Shown piece after piece: positions 50,044-59,425 of a DNA stretch of 64,000 nt. How positions within the stretch are numbered: position 1 is the first letter of the stretch; the number at the start of each line of letters is the position of its first letter. The stretch is taken from NCBI RefSeq assembly GCF_051172195.1, contig NZ_JBPJAQ010000001.1, positions 3,286,001-3,350,000 on the forward strand, read 5' to 3'. Below the pieces are notes generated by a model, which worked only from the letters and a program-made list of their open reading frames with translations, did not search any database and was not told the origin of the DNA. The DNA is from Paludibaculum fermentans_A. GTDB taxonomy: Bacteria > Acidobacteriota > Terriglobia > Bryobacterales > Bryobacteraceae. The position numbers were made by a program, and so were the translations under genes.

Positions 50044-50425
50044 TCGCGCGGCCGGCGCGACGGGAAGCGCGGGTACTGATCAGCATGGCGACCTTGCCGA
50101 GCAGTTCAGGCAGGTCCTCCGGCTCGATGAGCACGTCGGTGTCCTGGCTGTTGGACTTGGTTTCGGGACCGGCGTGCCAAGCTGTGACGAGGGCAGTGGC
50201 TGGGCGGTAGTCCTTCATGCGGGCGTGGGCCAACACCTTGAGGCCGGCTTCGGGTGATTCCATCGCCAACTCAGACAATACCAACTGATACTCGGCCTGA
50301 TCGAGCAGGCCCACGGCCTCAGCCGCGGACGCCGCCGAATCGACACGGTAGCCTCCGGCTTCCAGGACGGTCTGCAATGTCAGTCGCGAGGTTGGGTTGT
50401 CATCGGCAAGTAAGACCCTTGCCAT
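50036..50425 (-). CDS. Atypical stand-alone receiver domain
   Basis: 129 residues from ATG 50425 (open to 50479, but the extension is not receiver-like). The start MARVLLADDNPTSRLTLQ and the acidic pocket Asp8/Asp9 are normal. The phospho-acceptor position reads S-E-L (LVLSELAM), so Asp is Glu52; the conserved Lys of KP is Glu101 (IEPED); Thr81 is kept. It probably cannot be phosphorylated normally and may mimic the active state. Confidence 0.8.
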   Translation of the reverse strand: MARVLLADDNPTSRLTLQTVLEAGGYRVDSAASAAEAVGLLDQAEYQLVLSELAMESPEAGLKVLAHARMKDYRPATALVTAWHAGPETKSNSQDTDVLIEPEDLPELLGKVAMLISTRASRRAGRAIR

Positions 50426-50595
50426 GCGGAGGTTTCGCCCCCGCCGCTTCTTCGACAATGTATCTGAATACCGGATCACGAGGTCTGCTCACAGGTCCGA
50501 AACGAATCCTGTTCCGCGATCAGTGTAACCCGAAACCGGCCAGATCCGACCCCTCAATTTAATGACTACTAACATCAAGGAATGAACTGGGCGTT

Positions 50596-51909
50596 TCATT
50601 CCCCGAACACGCGGGCAAAAATCGCATCCACGCTGCCGAGCTGGCGGTCGACGGAGAAGCAGCGGCTAATCTGCTCAGGAGTCAGATACTTGCGGATTTC
50701 GGGGTGGTTTTCTATGACGGCCCGGAAGTCGCCTTCCTCGTGCCAGGCGCGCATGGCTTCGGACTGCACGATTTTGTATGCCTGTTCGCGCAGCATGCCC
50801 GCAGCCGCGAGGTCGAGGAGGACCTGGCCGGAGAAGACTAAGCCCTTTGTGGACTCCAAATTGCGCTTCATGCGTTCCGGGTAGACACGCATGCCGCCGA
50901 TGAGCCAGATGGTCTTCGCCAGAAGATAGTCGGTGAGAATGCAGGAGTCGGGCAGGATGACGCGCTCGACGCTGGAGTGTGAGATATCCCGTTCATGCCA
51001 AAGGGCAATGTCCTCAAAGGCGGCCTGCACGTTGGAGCGGACCACGCGGGCGAGGCCGCAGATCTGCTCGCTCACAATTGGGTTCCTTTTGTGCGGCATG
51101 GCGCTGGAGCCCTTCTGGGCGCCTTCGGCGAAAGGCTCCTCGGCTTCGCGGACTTCGGTCCGTTGGAGGTGGCGGACTTCAAGGGCGCACTTCTCGCAGA
51201 GCGCGCAGACCAGGGCGAGCGCGGACACGAAGGCGGCGTGGCGGTCGCGCGAGACGACCTGGCTGGCGATGGGGGCAACCTTCAGCCCAAGTTTCTCGCA
51301 GATGGCGGCTTCCGTAGCGGGCTCCATGTGGGCCAGGGTGCCGACGGCGCCCGAGAGTTTGCCGTAGCGGAGGTCCTCCGCGGCCTCGTGGAGCCGGCGT
51401 TTGGCGCGCAGGGCTTCGTCGTACCAGTTGGCGATTTTGAGGCCGAAGGTGATGGGTTCAGCGTGGACACCGTGGGTGCGGCCGATGGCAATGGCGTGTT
51501 TGAACTCGTGGGCGCGGGTCTTGAGGACTTCGATGAGGCTATCGACGCGCTTCAGAATGAGCTCAGCGGATTCCTTGAGCTGGAGGGCTTGGGCGGTATC
51601 AACTACGTCATTTGACGTAAGACCATAGTGAAACCAGCGGGAGGCGTCGCTGTGCCCGGCGGATGCCATTGATTCTGCTACGCATGTAGTGAATGCGATC
51701 ACATCGTGGCGGATTTCGGCTTCGATTTCGAGGATGCGGTCGACGGAGATGGCGGCGTATTCGCGGAGGAACTTTGCGGACTCGGCGGGGATATGACCAC
51801 GCTCGGCTTGAATATCGCAATTGGCGAGTTCGACGGCGAGCCACTGCGCATATTTGTTCTCATCGCTCCAGATGCGGCCCATTTCGGGGCGGGTATAACG
51901 CTGGATCAT
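50596..51909 (-). CDS. purB: Adenylosuccinate lyase
   Basis: 437 residues. The signature is SSAMPHKRNP, preceded by RTHGVHAEPITFGLK and the TSNDVVDTAQALQL region with a catalytic His. It cleaves SAICAR and adenylosuccinate in purine synthesis. Start at 51909; 8 bp after the MBL gene stop, so it is the last gene of a three-gene minus-strand set. Confidence 0.97.
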   Translation of the reverse strand: MIQRYTRPEMGRIWSDENKYAQWLAVELANCDIQAERGHIPAESAKFLREYAAISVDRILEIEAEIRHDVIAFTTCVAESMASAGHSDASRWFHYGLTSNDVVDTAQALQLKESAELILKRVDSLIEVLKTRAHEFKHAIAIGRTHGVHAEPITFGLKIANWYDEALRAKRRLHEAAEDLRYGKLSGAVGTLAHMEPATEAAICEKLGLKVAPIASQVVSRDRHAAFVSALALVCALCEKCALEVRHLQRTEVREAEEPFAEGAQKGSSAMPHKRNPIVSEQICGLARVVRSNVQAAFEDIALWHERDISHSSVERVILPDSCILTDYLLAKTIWLIGGMRVYPERMKRNLESTKGLVFSGQVLLDLAAAGMLREQAYKIVQSEAMRAWHEEGDFRAVIENHPEIRKYLTPEQISRCFSVDRQLGSVDAIFARVFGE

Positions 51910-51917
51910 GCTTACTC

Positions 51918-52754
51918 CTACAATTGAAAAATATCGCTAAGCTTGCGTGGTTCGGCCACGATCAGGCGGGGCGACAAGCCGCGCCGTTCGAGTGCCTGTT
52001 TCGCACCAAGCTCGGTTTCCCAAATCGTGTTGTTGTGTTCGCTCAAGTGGCCGAGGATCAGGGTTTGGACCTCGGAGGGCAGGTCATTGGCGATGTACTC
52101 GCAGGCGGCATCGTTGGAAAGGTGGCCTTTGCGGGACAGGATGCGCTGTTTGACGTGCCAGGGGTAAGGGCCCAGCTTGAGCAATTCCGGATGGTGGTTC
52201 GACTCTAGTAGTAAAAAATGTGACCGCTGCAGGTGCACCTTGACGCTGTCGGGCATGTAGCCCAGATCGGTGGCAATGGAGATCTTGATGCCCTGGGTTT
52301 TGACGGTATAGCCGACGGGATCGATGGCGTCGTGGGGAATGGTGAAGGATGAGACGGAGAGGTCGCCAATCTCGATGCCGGAGCCGGCCTGGAAGGTTTG
52401 GACGACGGGTTGGGTGGTACCCCAGTCGATGGTGGGGGCTGTGAGATGGGTGAGGAAGACGGGGATGCGGCGACCCATGGCGGCGAGCGCGCGAATCATC
52501 ACCGGCAAGCCAAGAATGTGATCGGAGTGCTCGTGGGTGATGAAGATGGCGTCGAGACGAGCCGGATCCTCGCCGATGGCGGCAAGCCTGGCGAATGTTT
52601 CCTTACGGTTGAGCCCCGCGTCGATCAGGATGCGCGTGTTGTCGGTCCCGATAAAGGTGGAATTGCCCGCGCTGGATGATGCGAGCACACAAGCCTTGAC
52701 GATGCGGAGCCTCCCTGCCTTTTTATCGTAAAGGAAGCGGGCGGCAGGCGCCAT
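51918..52754 (-). CDS. MBL-fold metallohydrolase (YycJ-like)
   Basis: 278 residues if translation starts at ATG 52754. The core begins VKACVLASSSAGNSTF and has the zinc site THEHSDHILG, then IPHDAIDPVGY, ESNHHPELL and LGHLSEHNN. This is the YycJ/WalJ or RNase-like MBL branch. GGGAGG sits 6 bp before an ATC at 52703, which would give the family-typical start, so the true start is unsure. Sits between the PP2C gene and purB. Confidence 0.85.
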   Translation of the reverse strand: MAPAARFLYDKKAGRLRIVKACVLASSSAGNSTFIGTDNTRILIDAGLNRKETFARLAAIGEDPARLDAIFITHEHSDHILGLPVMIRALAAMGRRIPVFLTHLTAPTIDWGTTQPVVQTFQAGSGIEIGDLSVSSFTIPHDAIDPVGYTVKTQGIKISIATDLGYMPDSVKVHLQRSHFLLLESNHHPELLKLGPYPWHVKQRILSRKGHLSNDAACEYIANDLPSEVQTLILGHLSEHNNTIWETELGAKQALERRGLSPRLIVAEPRKLSDIFQL

Positions 52755-52768
52755 CCCAAACGGGCTGG

Positions 52769-54007
52769 CTAGAGGGCTTTCATGGCGACTACGGTCATGT
52801 CGTCGGCCTGTTCGGCATCTCCGGTGAAAGCGTCGGCGGCGGCGACGGCGGTCTCGACGATTCTCGGGGCGGGGCAACCGCCGGCGGAGCGGAGGATCTT
52901 TTCGAGGTCGGACTCTTCCCAGATTTCCTCAGCGGAGTTTGTGGCTTCGCTGATGCCGTCGGAAAAGCAGAGCAGGACGTCGCCAGGTTCCAACTGGATC
53001 TCGGCCTGCTGATAGCGGGAGAAGCCGAGGAGACCGATGGGGCAGCCGCCTGCGTCCAGGCGCTCGACTTGACCAGTGGCGGCGCGGAGGAGCATGGGCG
53101 GGCAACCGCCGGCATTCACAAAGGCCAAGCGGCGTGTGTTGGCGTCCAGCATGGCGCAGAACAGGGTGGAGTATTTGTCGGAAGTGGAGAAGGAGTAGAC
53201 GGCTTTGTTGAAGTCGTTGACGAATTCAGAGAGCGACTCGGGCGGGTGCAGCATCTGGGAGCGGATGGCAGCCTGAATGCTTGCCATGAGGACGGCGGCG
53301 GCGATGCCTTTGCCGGAGACGTCGCCGAGGGTGAAGAAGAGGCGGTCGCCGGGCAGGGCGATGAAGTCGTAGTAGTCGCCGCCGACGAACTTGGCGGGGC
53401 GGCAATAGGCGTCGAATTCGAGGCCGGGCAGGGCAGGGAGGGTCTGGGGGAGGAGGCGCTGCTGAACGCTGCGGGCGATTTCGAGTTCCTTGAGCAGGAG
53501 GCGGGCCTTCTCGGCTTCAGCGCGCAACTGCTGGCCTTCGAGGGCGGAGGCGGAATAACTGGCGGCCAGGGAGAGAAGGTCCACATCGGAGGTGTCGAAG
53601 CCGCCGGGTTTGTTCAGGGCCTGGAGCGCGCCGATGACGCGGCTATCGGAGCCGCGGAGGGGGAGAACCAGGACGGAGCGGGTGGCGTAGCCGCTTTTCT
53701 CGTCCACGCGGCCGAGGAAGCGGGGATCGGAAGAAGTGTCGTTGACAACGATGGGTTCGTTGTCGGCGATACAGGCACCAACGAGGCCGTGCCCGAGGGG
53801 GATGCGGATCTCGGAGGTGCCATGAGCGACCTTGGTCCAGATCTCCCGGCTGGCGGAATCGACCAGCCAGATGCTGCAGCGATCGGCGCCGGCGAGGTCG
53901 CGGGCCATGTTCGCGTTGAGTTCCAGAAGAGCATCGGTATCGGGTGCGCCACCGATCTGCGCCGCGTATTCGAAGATCACGCGGGAGATCCTATCGGCCT
54001 GGGTCAT
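52769..54007 (-). CDS. SpoIIE/PP2C-type Ser phosphatase with GAF domain
   Basis: 412 residues from ATG 54007 (another ATG at 54052). N-terminal GAF domain (VIFEYAAQIGGAPDTDALLELNANMARDLAGADRCSIWLVD..VLPLRGSDSRVIGALQALNKPG), a short coiled linker (LRAEAEKARLLLKELEIARSVQQRLLPQ), then the PP2C/SpoIIE domain with metal Asp residues in FVGGDYYDF, LGDVSGKGIAAAVLM and SDGISEATN. It may dephosphorylate an anti-anti-sigma factor. 14 bp before MBL. Confidence 0.92.
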   Translation of the reverse strand: MTQADRISRVIFEYAAQIGGAPDTDALLELNANMARDLAGADRCSIWLVDSASREIWTKVAHGTSEIRIPLGHGLVGACIADNEPIVVNDTSSDPRFLGRVDEKSGYATRSVLVLPLRGSDSRVIGALQALNKPGGFDTSDVDLLSLAASYSASALEGQQLRAEAEKARLLLKELEIARSVQQRLLPQTLPALPGLEFDAYCRPAKFVGGDYYDFIALPGDRLFFTLGDVSGKGIAAAVLMASIQAAIRSQMLHPPESLSEFVNDFNKAVYSFSTSDKYSTLFCAMLDANTRRLAFVNAGGCPPMLLRAATGQVERLDAGGCPIGLLGFSRYQQAEIQLEPGDVLLCFSDGISEATNSAEEIWEESDLEKILRSAGGCPAPRIVETAVAAADAFTGDAEQADDMTVVAMKAL

Positions 54008-54099
54008 CTGGTAGAGTGTACCGCTAGTTGCTTGTCTGGTGCGGCTGTCCATGCAATATTGGTCGAAGCCTTGGGAGCGCCAGCCGCTGGGAAAATGAC

Positions 54100-54864
54100 A
54101 TGAAAGTCCGCCTGATCGGTTCCTCGCCTGACGCACCGCGCGACAGGCACTACGCCAGTTCCTACCTGATTAACGATCGAGTGGCGATCGACGCGGGCAC
54201 ATTGGGTTTTTCCGGGACTCCGGAAGAGCAGGCGGAGGTGCGGCATGTCTTTCTGACGCACTCGCACATGGATCATATTTCGAGCCTGCCGGTGTTTCTG
54301 GAGAATGCGTATGATCCGGCGGTTCCGGCTGTGACGGTACACGCCCTGCCGGAGACGATGGATACGCTGCAGCGGCATATCTTCAATGGCGAAATCTGGC
54401 CGGATTTCATACACCTCTCGCCGCCGGGGCGGCCATTTTTTCTGCCCAACTGCGTCGACCTGGGGCTGCCGATTGAGGTGGAGGGGCTGACGGTCGTGCC
54501 GGTGGCGATGAACCACATTGTGCCCACGGCCGGTTACCTGGTGACCGATGGGCGGTCGACAGTGGCGTTTGGGGCAGACTCCGGGCCTACGGACCGGATT
54601 TGGGAGCTGCTGAAGGACATGCCGGCTCCGCGGTCGGTTTTTTTGGAGTGCACCTTTCCGGATGAATTGACAGGGTTGGCGGGGATCAGCGCGCATCTGA
54701 CTCCGGAGAGCTTCGGGCTGGAGGTGGCAAAGATGCCTGCGGCGACGAATATCCTGGCGGTCCATCTGAAGCATCGATTCCGGGACAAGGTGGCTGAGGA
54801 GTTGCTGGCGTTAGGGCTGCCGAGCCTGCGGATCACGGGCGGCGAAGCGACGTACGAGCTGTAG
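54100..54864 (+). CDS. MBL-fold hydrolase (class II cyclic-nucleotide phosphodiesterase / RNase Z-like)
   Basis: 254 residues from ATG 54100. The metal site THSHMDHISSLP is followed by a NHIVPTAGYLV His, FGADSGPT and HLKHRF. The layout resembles class II cyclic-nucleotide phosphodiesterases and RNase Z-like proteins; the choice between them is uncertain. Divergent from the PP2C gene. Ends 2 bp before the convergent GWxTD gene. Confidence 0.8.
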   Translation: MKVRLIGSSPDAPRDRHYASSYLINDRVAIDAGTLGFSGTPEEQAEVRHVFLTHSHMDHISSLPVFLENAYDPAVPAVTVHALPETMDTLQRHIFNGEIWPDFIHLSPPGRPFFLPNCVDLGLPIEVEGLTVVPVAMNHIVPTAGYLVTDGRSTVAFGADSGPTDRIWELLKDMPAPRSVFLECTFPDELTGLAGISAHLTPESFGLEVAKMPAATNILAVHLKHRFRDKVAEELLALGLPSLRITGGEATYEL

Positions 54865-54865
54865 G

Positions 54866-56557
54866 TCAGCGGCCGGCACGCAGCTTTCCTTTCACGTCGG
54901 AGAGGGCCTGTTCCAGGGCAGCGGTGTGGCGCATCTGCAGGGCGCGTTCGAGGTAGGCGGCGGCGACGCTGTAATCCTGGAATTCTGTCTCAACAAAACC
55001 CATGGTGGTTAATGCGTCGAAATGACGCGGGTCGAGGGCCAACGCCTCGTGCAGAAGAGCCCGGGCCTGATCCAGGCGGCCCTCCAGCGCCTCCAGGCGG
55101 CCCAGTGCGGTAAGGGTGTCCGCGTTCCTGGCCTGGCTGAGGGCGCGGTTGAAGCAGAGCCTGGCCTGCGCGCGATTTCCATTCAACAGAAACTGGCGGC
55201 CGATGGAGAGCAGTGCCGCAGCTGGGCCGAGGTTCGCATTGTGCGAGATGATGACGCGGCTGTCGAGGCGCTCAGGCTCGGGTGCTGGCAGCTTCACCTC
55301 GACGATTTCAGTGCCAGAGCGGGCCTGCAGGTTGAGCGGGCCGGGCGGGCGATGGGCCGGGAGGGTGTACTGGGCGAAGCCAGCGGCGTCCGTTTCGGAG
55401 GATGCCACGGAGAGGACTTCGACGCCGCGTGTGATGCGCCACTGGACACGGCCGGGCGTTGAGAACTGGAGCATGGCCTGGCGGGGTTCCGGCGACGGCA
55501 GCAGGCGCAGTGCGCTGAACTGGAAGGGCGCGGCGCCGGTGGTATCCCCGGTGGACCCGAGCAGGATTTGCGTGGCGGCGGAGGGTTTCGCGACCTGGAG
55601 CGGATAAGGGGTCTTCACGCCGTCTGTATCCACGACCAGCGTGTAGTCGCCGGGCAAGAGAAACAGGCGATGGACGTAGGCGACCGGCGTCACGGTTTCG
55701 AACTCGAGCTGGGTCTGCCACTCATCGAGCGGCACGCCGGAGACCTGGACGGAGAGTCCGATGCGGGCACGGACGGCGGCCTTCACCTGGATGTCGACGA
55801 CGGGTAGGCGATCGGGGGTCCAGGTTTGGAAAGCTTCGAGCAGCGGCCGTTCTGAGAGGATCAGGCGCGACTGGACGCGTTCCTTGGGATCGCTGCGTAA
55901 GGCCCAGGCCGGAGCCGCGGCCATGTTCACGATGTCGCTGTTACCCGAGCCGGTGATGCCCCGGGCGACGGAGGACGCGGCGTCGACAACCTCGGCTTCA
56001 GCGGGCGGGAGATTGAGCGAGTTTGGCACGTCGGAGGCGCGGATGATGTCGTTGACGGCGAACAGGCCGCGAGTGCCGCTGTTCGGGATGAGCAGGGTCC
56101 GCAGGCTGTTCAGTTGCGGGGAGTAGAGCTGCAGCGGGCCGGCGCCTTCCTTGCGATAGAAGAGAAAGCGGGCCTGGGTGCCGAGGCCGAGACGGGGCAG
56201 GCTGTTGTAGTACCAGATCTCGCACTGGACGAAGACGCGGCTGGAGGGCAGCCGGCTGATGGAGGTGGGGGCGCCGAGGCTCAGGTAGACACGGCCCTGG
56301 TCCGTATTTGCACCTGAGCCTGGTTTGGCGCCGCCGTATTGTGCGTCGGTCCATTCGATCCGTTGCAGGTATTCCTCTTCGCTGACTGCCTTGCCGCTCC
56401 AGAAGCTGTGATGGAAGGCCTGCCGGGCGGAGTCGTCCTGAAGTTCCGTGTAGAGCTTGCGCTCGGCGGAGTTCATGATGGGTTCCACCCGTTGCAGCCA
56501 GGGATCTGCTGCGAAGGCGAGAAGCGGAGCGAAGAGAAGAGCCAGGAGGAGTCGCAT
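54866..56557 (-). CDS. GWxTD-family secreted protein with C-terminal TPR
   Basis: 563 residues; signal peptide MRLLLALLFAPLLAFA. The family region contains NTDQGRVYLSLGAPTSI (the GWxTD motif here reads GANTD, so Trp is replaced) and EIWYYNSLP. A central beta-rich portion follows, and from about residue 455 come helical TPR-like repeats (LLSIGRQFLLNGNRAQARLCFNRALSQARNADTLTALGRLEALEGRLDQARALLHEALALDP). GWxTD proteins are widespread in Acidobacteria; function unknown. The gene is 6 bp downstream of the TonB receptor gene. Confidence 0.85.
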   Translation of the reverse strand: MRLLLALLFAPLLAFAADPWLQRVEPIMNSAERKLYTELQDDSARQAFHHSFWSGKAVSEEEYLQRIEWTDAQYGGAKPGSGANTDQGRVYLSLGAPTSISRLPSSRVFVQCEIWYYNSLPRLGLGTQARFLFYRKEGAGPLQLYSPQLNSLRTLLIPNSGTRGLFAVNDIIRASDVPNSLNLPPAEAEVVDAASSVARGITGSGNSDIVNMAAAPAWALRSDPKERVQSRLILSERPLLEAFQTWTPDRLPVVDIQVKAAVRARIGLSVQVSGVPLDEWQTQLEFETVTPVAYVHRLFLLPGDYTLVVDTDGVKTPYPLQVAKPSAATQILLGSTGDTTGAAPFQFSALRLLPSPEPRQAMLQFSTPGRVQWRITRGVEVLSVASSETDAAGFAQYTLPAHRPPGPLNLQARSGTEIVEVKLPAPEPERLDSRVIISHNANLGPAAALLSIGRQFLLNGNRAQARLCFNRALSQARNADTLTALGRLEALEGRLDQARALLHEALALDPRHFDALTTMGFVETEFQDYSVAAAYLERALQMRHTAALEQALSDVKGKLRAGR

Positions 56558-56563
56558 GGGTGC

Positions 56564-59389
56564 CTAGTAGTCGAAGCGTACGGCGAACTGCAGCATGCGG
56601 GCCGCGTAAGCCAGGTTGGAGTTATAGGCAGGGCGTCCAAAGGTAGCCAGGCCGATGTTGGACTGGTAGGTGCCGTAGTTCTGGGCGTTGATCACGTTGA
56701 AGACCTCGAAGATGCCGGTGGCGCGCCAGCGGTCCTTGATGGCGACGGTCTTGGTGAGGCGCCAGTCGATGCGATTGATGGGCTGCCCGCGGAGGGAGTT
56801 GCGCTTCACATTGGTGTAGCCGGGGGCGCGGGAGGGGTAGAGGTACGACGGATCGATGAAGGTGGCGGTTCCGGTGAGGAAGGTTCGGTTGGAGGTGCCG
56901 GCGTAGTTGAAGGGGTTGCCGGGGCCGATGGAGGCGAAGGCCGCGCCGGAGCCGTAGTGGTAGAACATGCTGCTCTGGAAGCCCCAGGGGAGCTGGACGC
57001 TGCCATCGAAGTTCAACGTATGGCGCTGGTCGTCGACGGAGGGGCCCCACTCGTCGGCAAGGTCGAACTGATTGTTGGGGTAGCCGAAGGGGCCGGAAGA
57101 CGAATCCTTCAGCTTGGAGACGGTGTAGGCGGCTCCGGCGGAGAAGCGTTTGGCGAAGCGTCGGGTGACCTGGAACTGGCCGCCGTAGTAGATGGCTCCG
57201 GAAGCGTTGGGAGTGGTGAATTCGAGGATCTGGCCGAAGCGGGTGTCGGGCCGTCCGCTGACGGAAGGATTGGTGCCGAAACCGGTGACGGGATTGAAGC
57301 CGATGTTGCGGTCCTGGCGGATCCATTCGTGGTAGACGCGCCAGTAGACGAAATCGCCGGAGACGGTCCACGACTGGCCGAGTTGCCGTTCAGCACCAAT
57401 GGACGCCTGTGCGGAGTACGGCGTGACGGCATTGGTGTTCAGCAACTGGACGTTTTGGGCGGGTACGGGAACCTTGCCGGAGAGGAAGTCCTCGCCCGTG
57501 ACGCCGTTGAAGGGATCGCGGAGGTTGATGGAGGTGGTGGCGGTGCGGCTGGCGCCGACCTGGAGCGAGGATTCGCCATTGAAGATGGACTGGTTGATGA
57601 CCTGGTTGGCCTGGATATCGGCGAAGTAGAGGCCGCCGCCGCCGCGGATGACGGTTTTGCGGTCGCCCAGCAGGTCGTAGGCGAAGCCGACACGGGGCGA
57701 GAAGTTGAGGTTCTGTCCGCCGCGAGGTGGAACGACATTGCTCTTGAGGGTGGGGGTGCTCCAGATGCCGATGTCGTTGTCGTAGCGCAGGCCGAGGTTG
57801 ACGGTGAGGCGTTTATTGATCTTCCAATCGTCCTGGACCCAGCCGGCGATGACGTTGCGCGGGATGTCGATGTTGAAGTTGCCGAAGCCCTGGGTGTAAG
57901 TGGAAGCGAGGGGCGAGAGGGCGTCGATGTTCCAGGTTTTGGGGTCGTTCCATACGGGGAAGACCGCGGACAGGTTGGCTGGTGCGGCGGTAAAGGGATT
58001 GACGGTGCCGCGGGAGTTCTGCGGGAAGAGCCCGGTGTGGTTGTTGGAGAGGTACTCACCGCCGAGTTTGATGCTGTGGGCGCCCTTTAACCAGTAGAGA
58101 TCGTCGCGCACCTGATTGGTGAACTGATTGAACTCCTGGGGATAGTTGTAGGGGCCGCCGACGGTGATGCCGCCGGGCAGGCGGTATTCCTGGCTGAGGA
58201 CATAGGGATTGTTCTTCCACTGGAAGTAGTTGAAGCCGTAGCGCACGTCGTTGGTTGTGGTGGGACTGATGACCCAGGTCCAATCGAGCATGGTGGTTTC
58301 GCCATCGCGCGTCTGTTGGGCGGCCTGCGAAGGGTGGCTGGTGCCGGACACGTTGCCAAAGGGATTGCGCCACTGTGACCCGTTGTAGCGGCCGCTGAGG
58401 CGGTGCTTTTCATTGACCACCCAGTCGACGCGGCCGATCCAGGTCTTGGTCTGAAAGTCGTTCGCGAAGCTAAAGCTCTGCCCGCCGAAGCCCTGAGGGG
58501 TGACGAGCACGGTGGAAGGCTGGGACTCTCCCTCATAGGCTCCGAAGAAGAATAGCTTGTCGCGAAGGATGCGGCCGCCGCCGGTGACGCCGTACTGCTT
58601 ATTGGAGAAGGGCAGGACGCGCTGGCCGATGGGATCGGCGGCGTTGAACTTGTCGCTGCGGAAGTAGCCGTAGGCGGAGCCGTGGAACTCGTTGCTGCCG
58701 GACTTGGTCTGGGCGTTCACCTGGATCTGGGCGGAGCGGCCCATGGTGGCGTCGAAGCGGTTGGTGATGACCTGGAACTGCGACATGGTTTCGCGGCTGA
58801 ACTGGGGCTGGCCGAAGCCGGCCCCCGCGGCGTTCTGTGTCACCTGCTGGCCGTCGACATTGATTTGGAAGCGCCCGCCACTGACGGTGCCGAGCGGAGT
58901 GTTGGAAACCGCGTTGACGGTGACGCCGGGCACAAGGAGGGAGAGTTCCATCCAGTTGCGGCCGTTCAAGGGAGTGTCCTTCATGCGGCTGGTGTCGACG
59001 TTGCCGCCGACCTGGGAGGAAGAAACGTCGATGGTGACGGCATCAGCCAGGACATCGACTGTACTGGCCTGGGCCGCGGGTTTGAGCTGGAACTCGGCGA
59101 CCAGGCTTTGGCCGACCAGCAGATTGATGGTGCGTTCGGCCGGCGTGAATCCGGCCGCTTCGACGCGGACTTTGTACTCCGCGGCCTGCAAAGCGGGAAA
59201 GATGTATTGACCTTCGTTCCCCGTCAGGGTGGTGGAGGCGGCGCCGCCTCCGGCCGGAAGCAGGCGGACGATTGCGTTTGGGACCACGGCTCCTGTTGAA
59301 TCCGTGACGGACCCCTGAATACCGGTTTGCTGTGCCCACAGTGCCGGCAGTACGAATAGAGACACTACGAGTGTCCAGACACACTTCAT
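56564..59389 (-). CDS. TonB-dependent receptor, Oar-like with carboxypeptidase-regulatory domain
   Basis: 941 residues; signal peptide (VWTLVVSLFVLPALWAQ). CarboxypepD_reg-like domain at residues about 22-105 (GIQGSVTDSTGAVVPNAIVRLLPAGGGAASTTLTGNEGQY). Plug follows (LNGRNWMELSLLVPGVTVNAVSNTPLG). The barrel ends MLQFAVRFDY, again with an aromatic last residue. It starts 37 bp before the M20 stop (minus order) and leads directly into the GWxTD gene, so the two form an operon. Ligand unknown. Confidence 0.9.
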   Translation of the reverse strand: MKCVWTLVVSLFVLPALWAQQTGIQGSVTDSTGAVVPNAIVRLLPAGGGAASTTLTGNEGQYIFPALQAAEYKVRVEAAGFTPAERTINLLVGQSLVAEFQLKPAAQASTVDVLADAVTIDVSSSQVGGNVDTSRMKDTPLNGRNWMELSLLVPGVTVNAVSNTPLGTVSGGRFQINVDGQQVTQNAAGAGFGQPQFSRETMSQFQVITNRFDATMGRSAQIQVNAQTKSGSNEFHGSAYGYFRSDKFNAADPIGQRVLPFSNKQYGVTGGGRILRDKLFFFGAYEGESQPSTVLVTPQGFGGQSFSFANDFQTKTWIGRVDWVVNEKHRLSGRYNGSQWRNPFGNVSGTSHPSQAAQQTRDGETTMLDWTWVISPTTTNDVRYGFNYFQWKNNPYVLSQEYRLPGGITVGGPYNYPQEFNQFTNQVRDDLYWLKGAHSIKLGGEYLSNNHTGLFPQNSRGTVNPFTAAPANLSAVFPVWNDPKTWNIDALSPLASTYTQGFGNFNIDIPRNVIAGWVQDDWKINKRLTVNLGLRYDNDIGIWSTPTLKSNVVPPRGGQNLNFSPRVGFAYDLLGDRKTVIRGGGGLYFADIQANQVINQSIFNGESSLQVGASRTATTSINLRDPFNGVTGEDFLSGKVPVPAQNVQLLNTNAVTPYSAQASIGAERQLGQSWTVSGDFVYWRVYHEWIRQDRNIGFNPVTGFGTNPSVSGRPDTRFGQILEFTTPNASGAIYYGGQFQVTRRFAKRFSAGAAYTVSKLKDSSSGPFGYPNNQFDLADEWGPSVDDQRHTLNFDGSVQLPWGFQSSMFYHYGSGAAFASIGPGNPFNYAGTSNRTFLTGTATFIDPSYLYPSRAPGYTNVKRNSLRGQPINRIDWRLTKTVAIKDRWRATGIFEVFNVINAQNYGTYQSNIGLATFGRPAYNSNLAYAARMLQFAVRFDY

Positions 59390-59425
59390 GCTTGTACTCC
59401 CCTCTGTCTCGACTATCCAGAGCGA

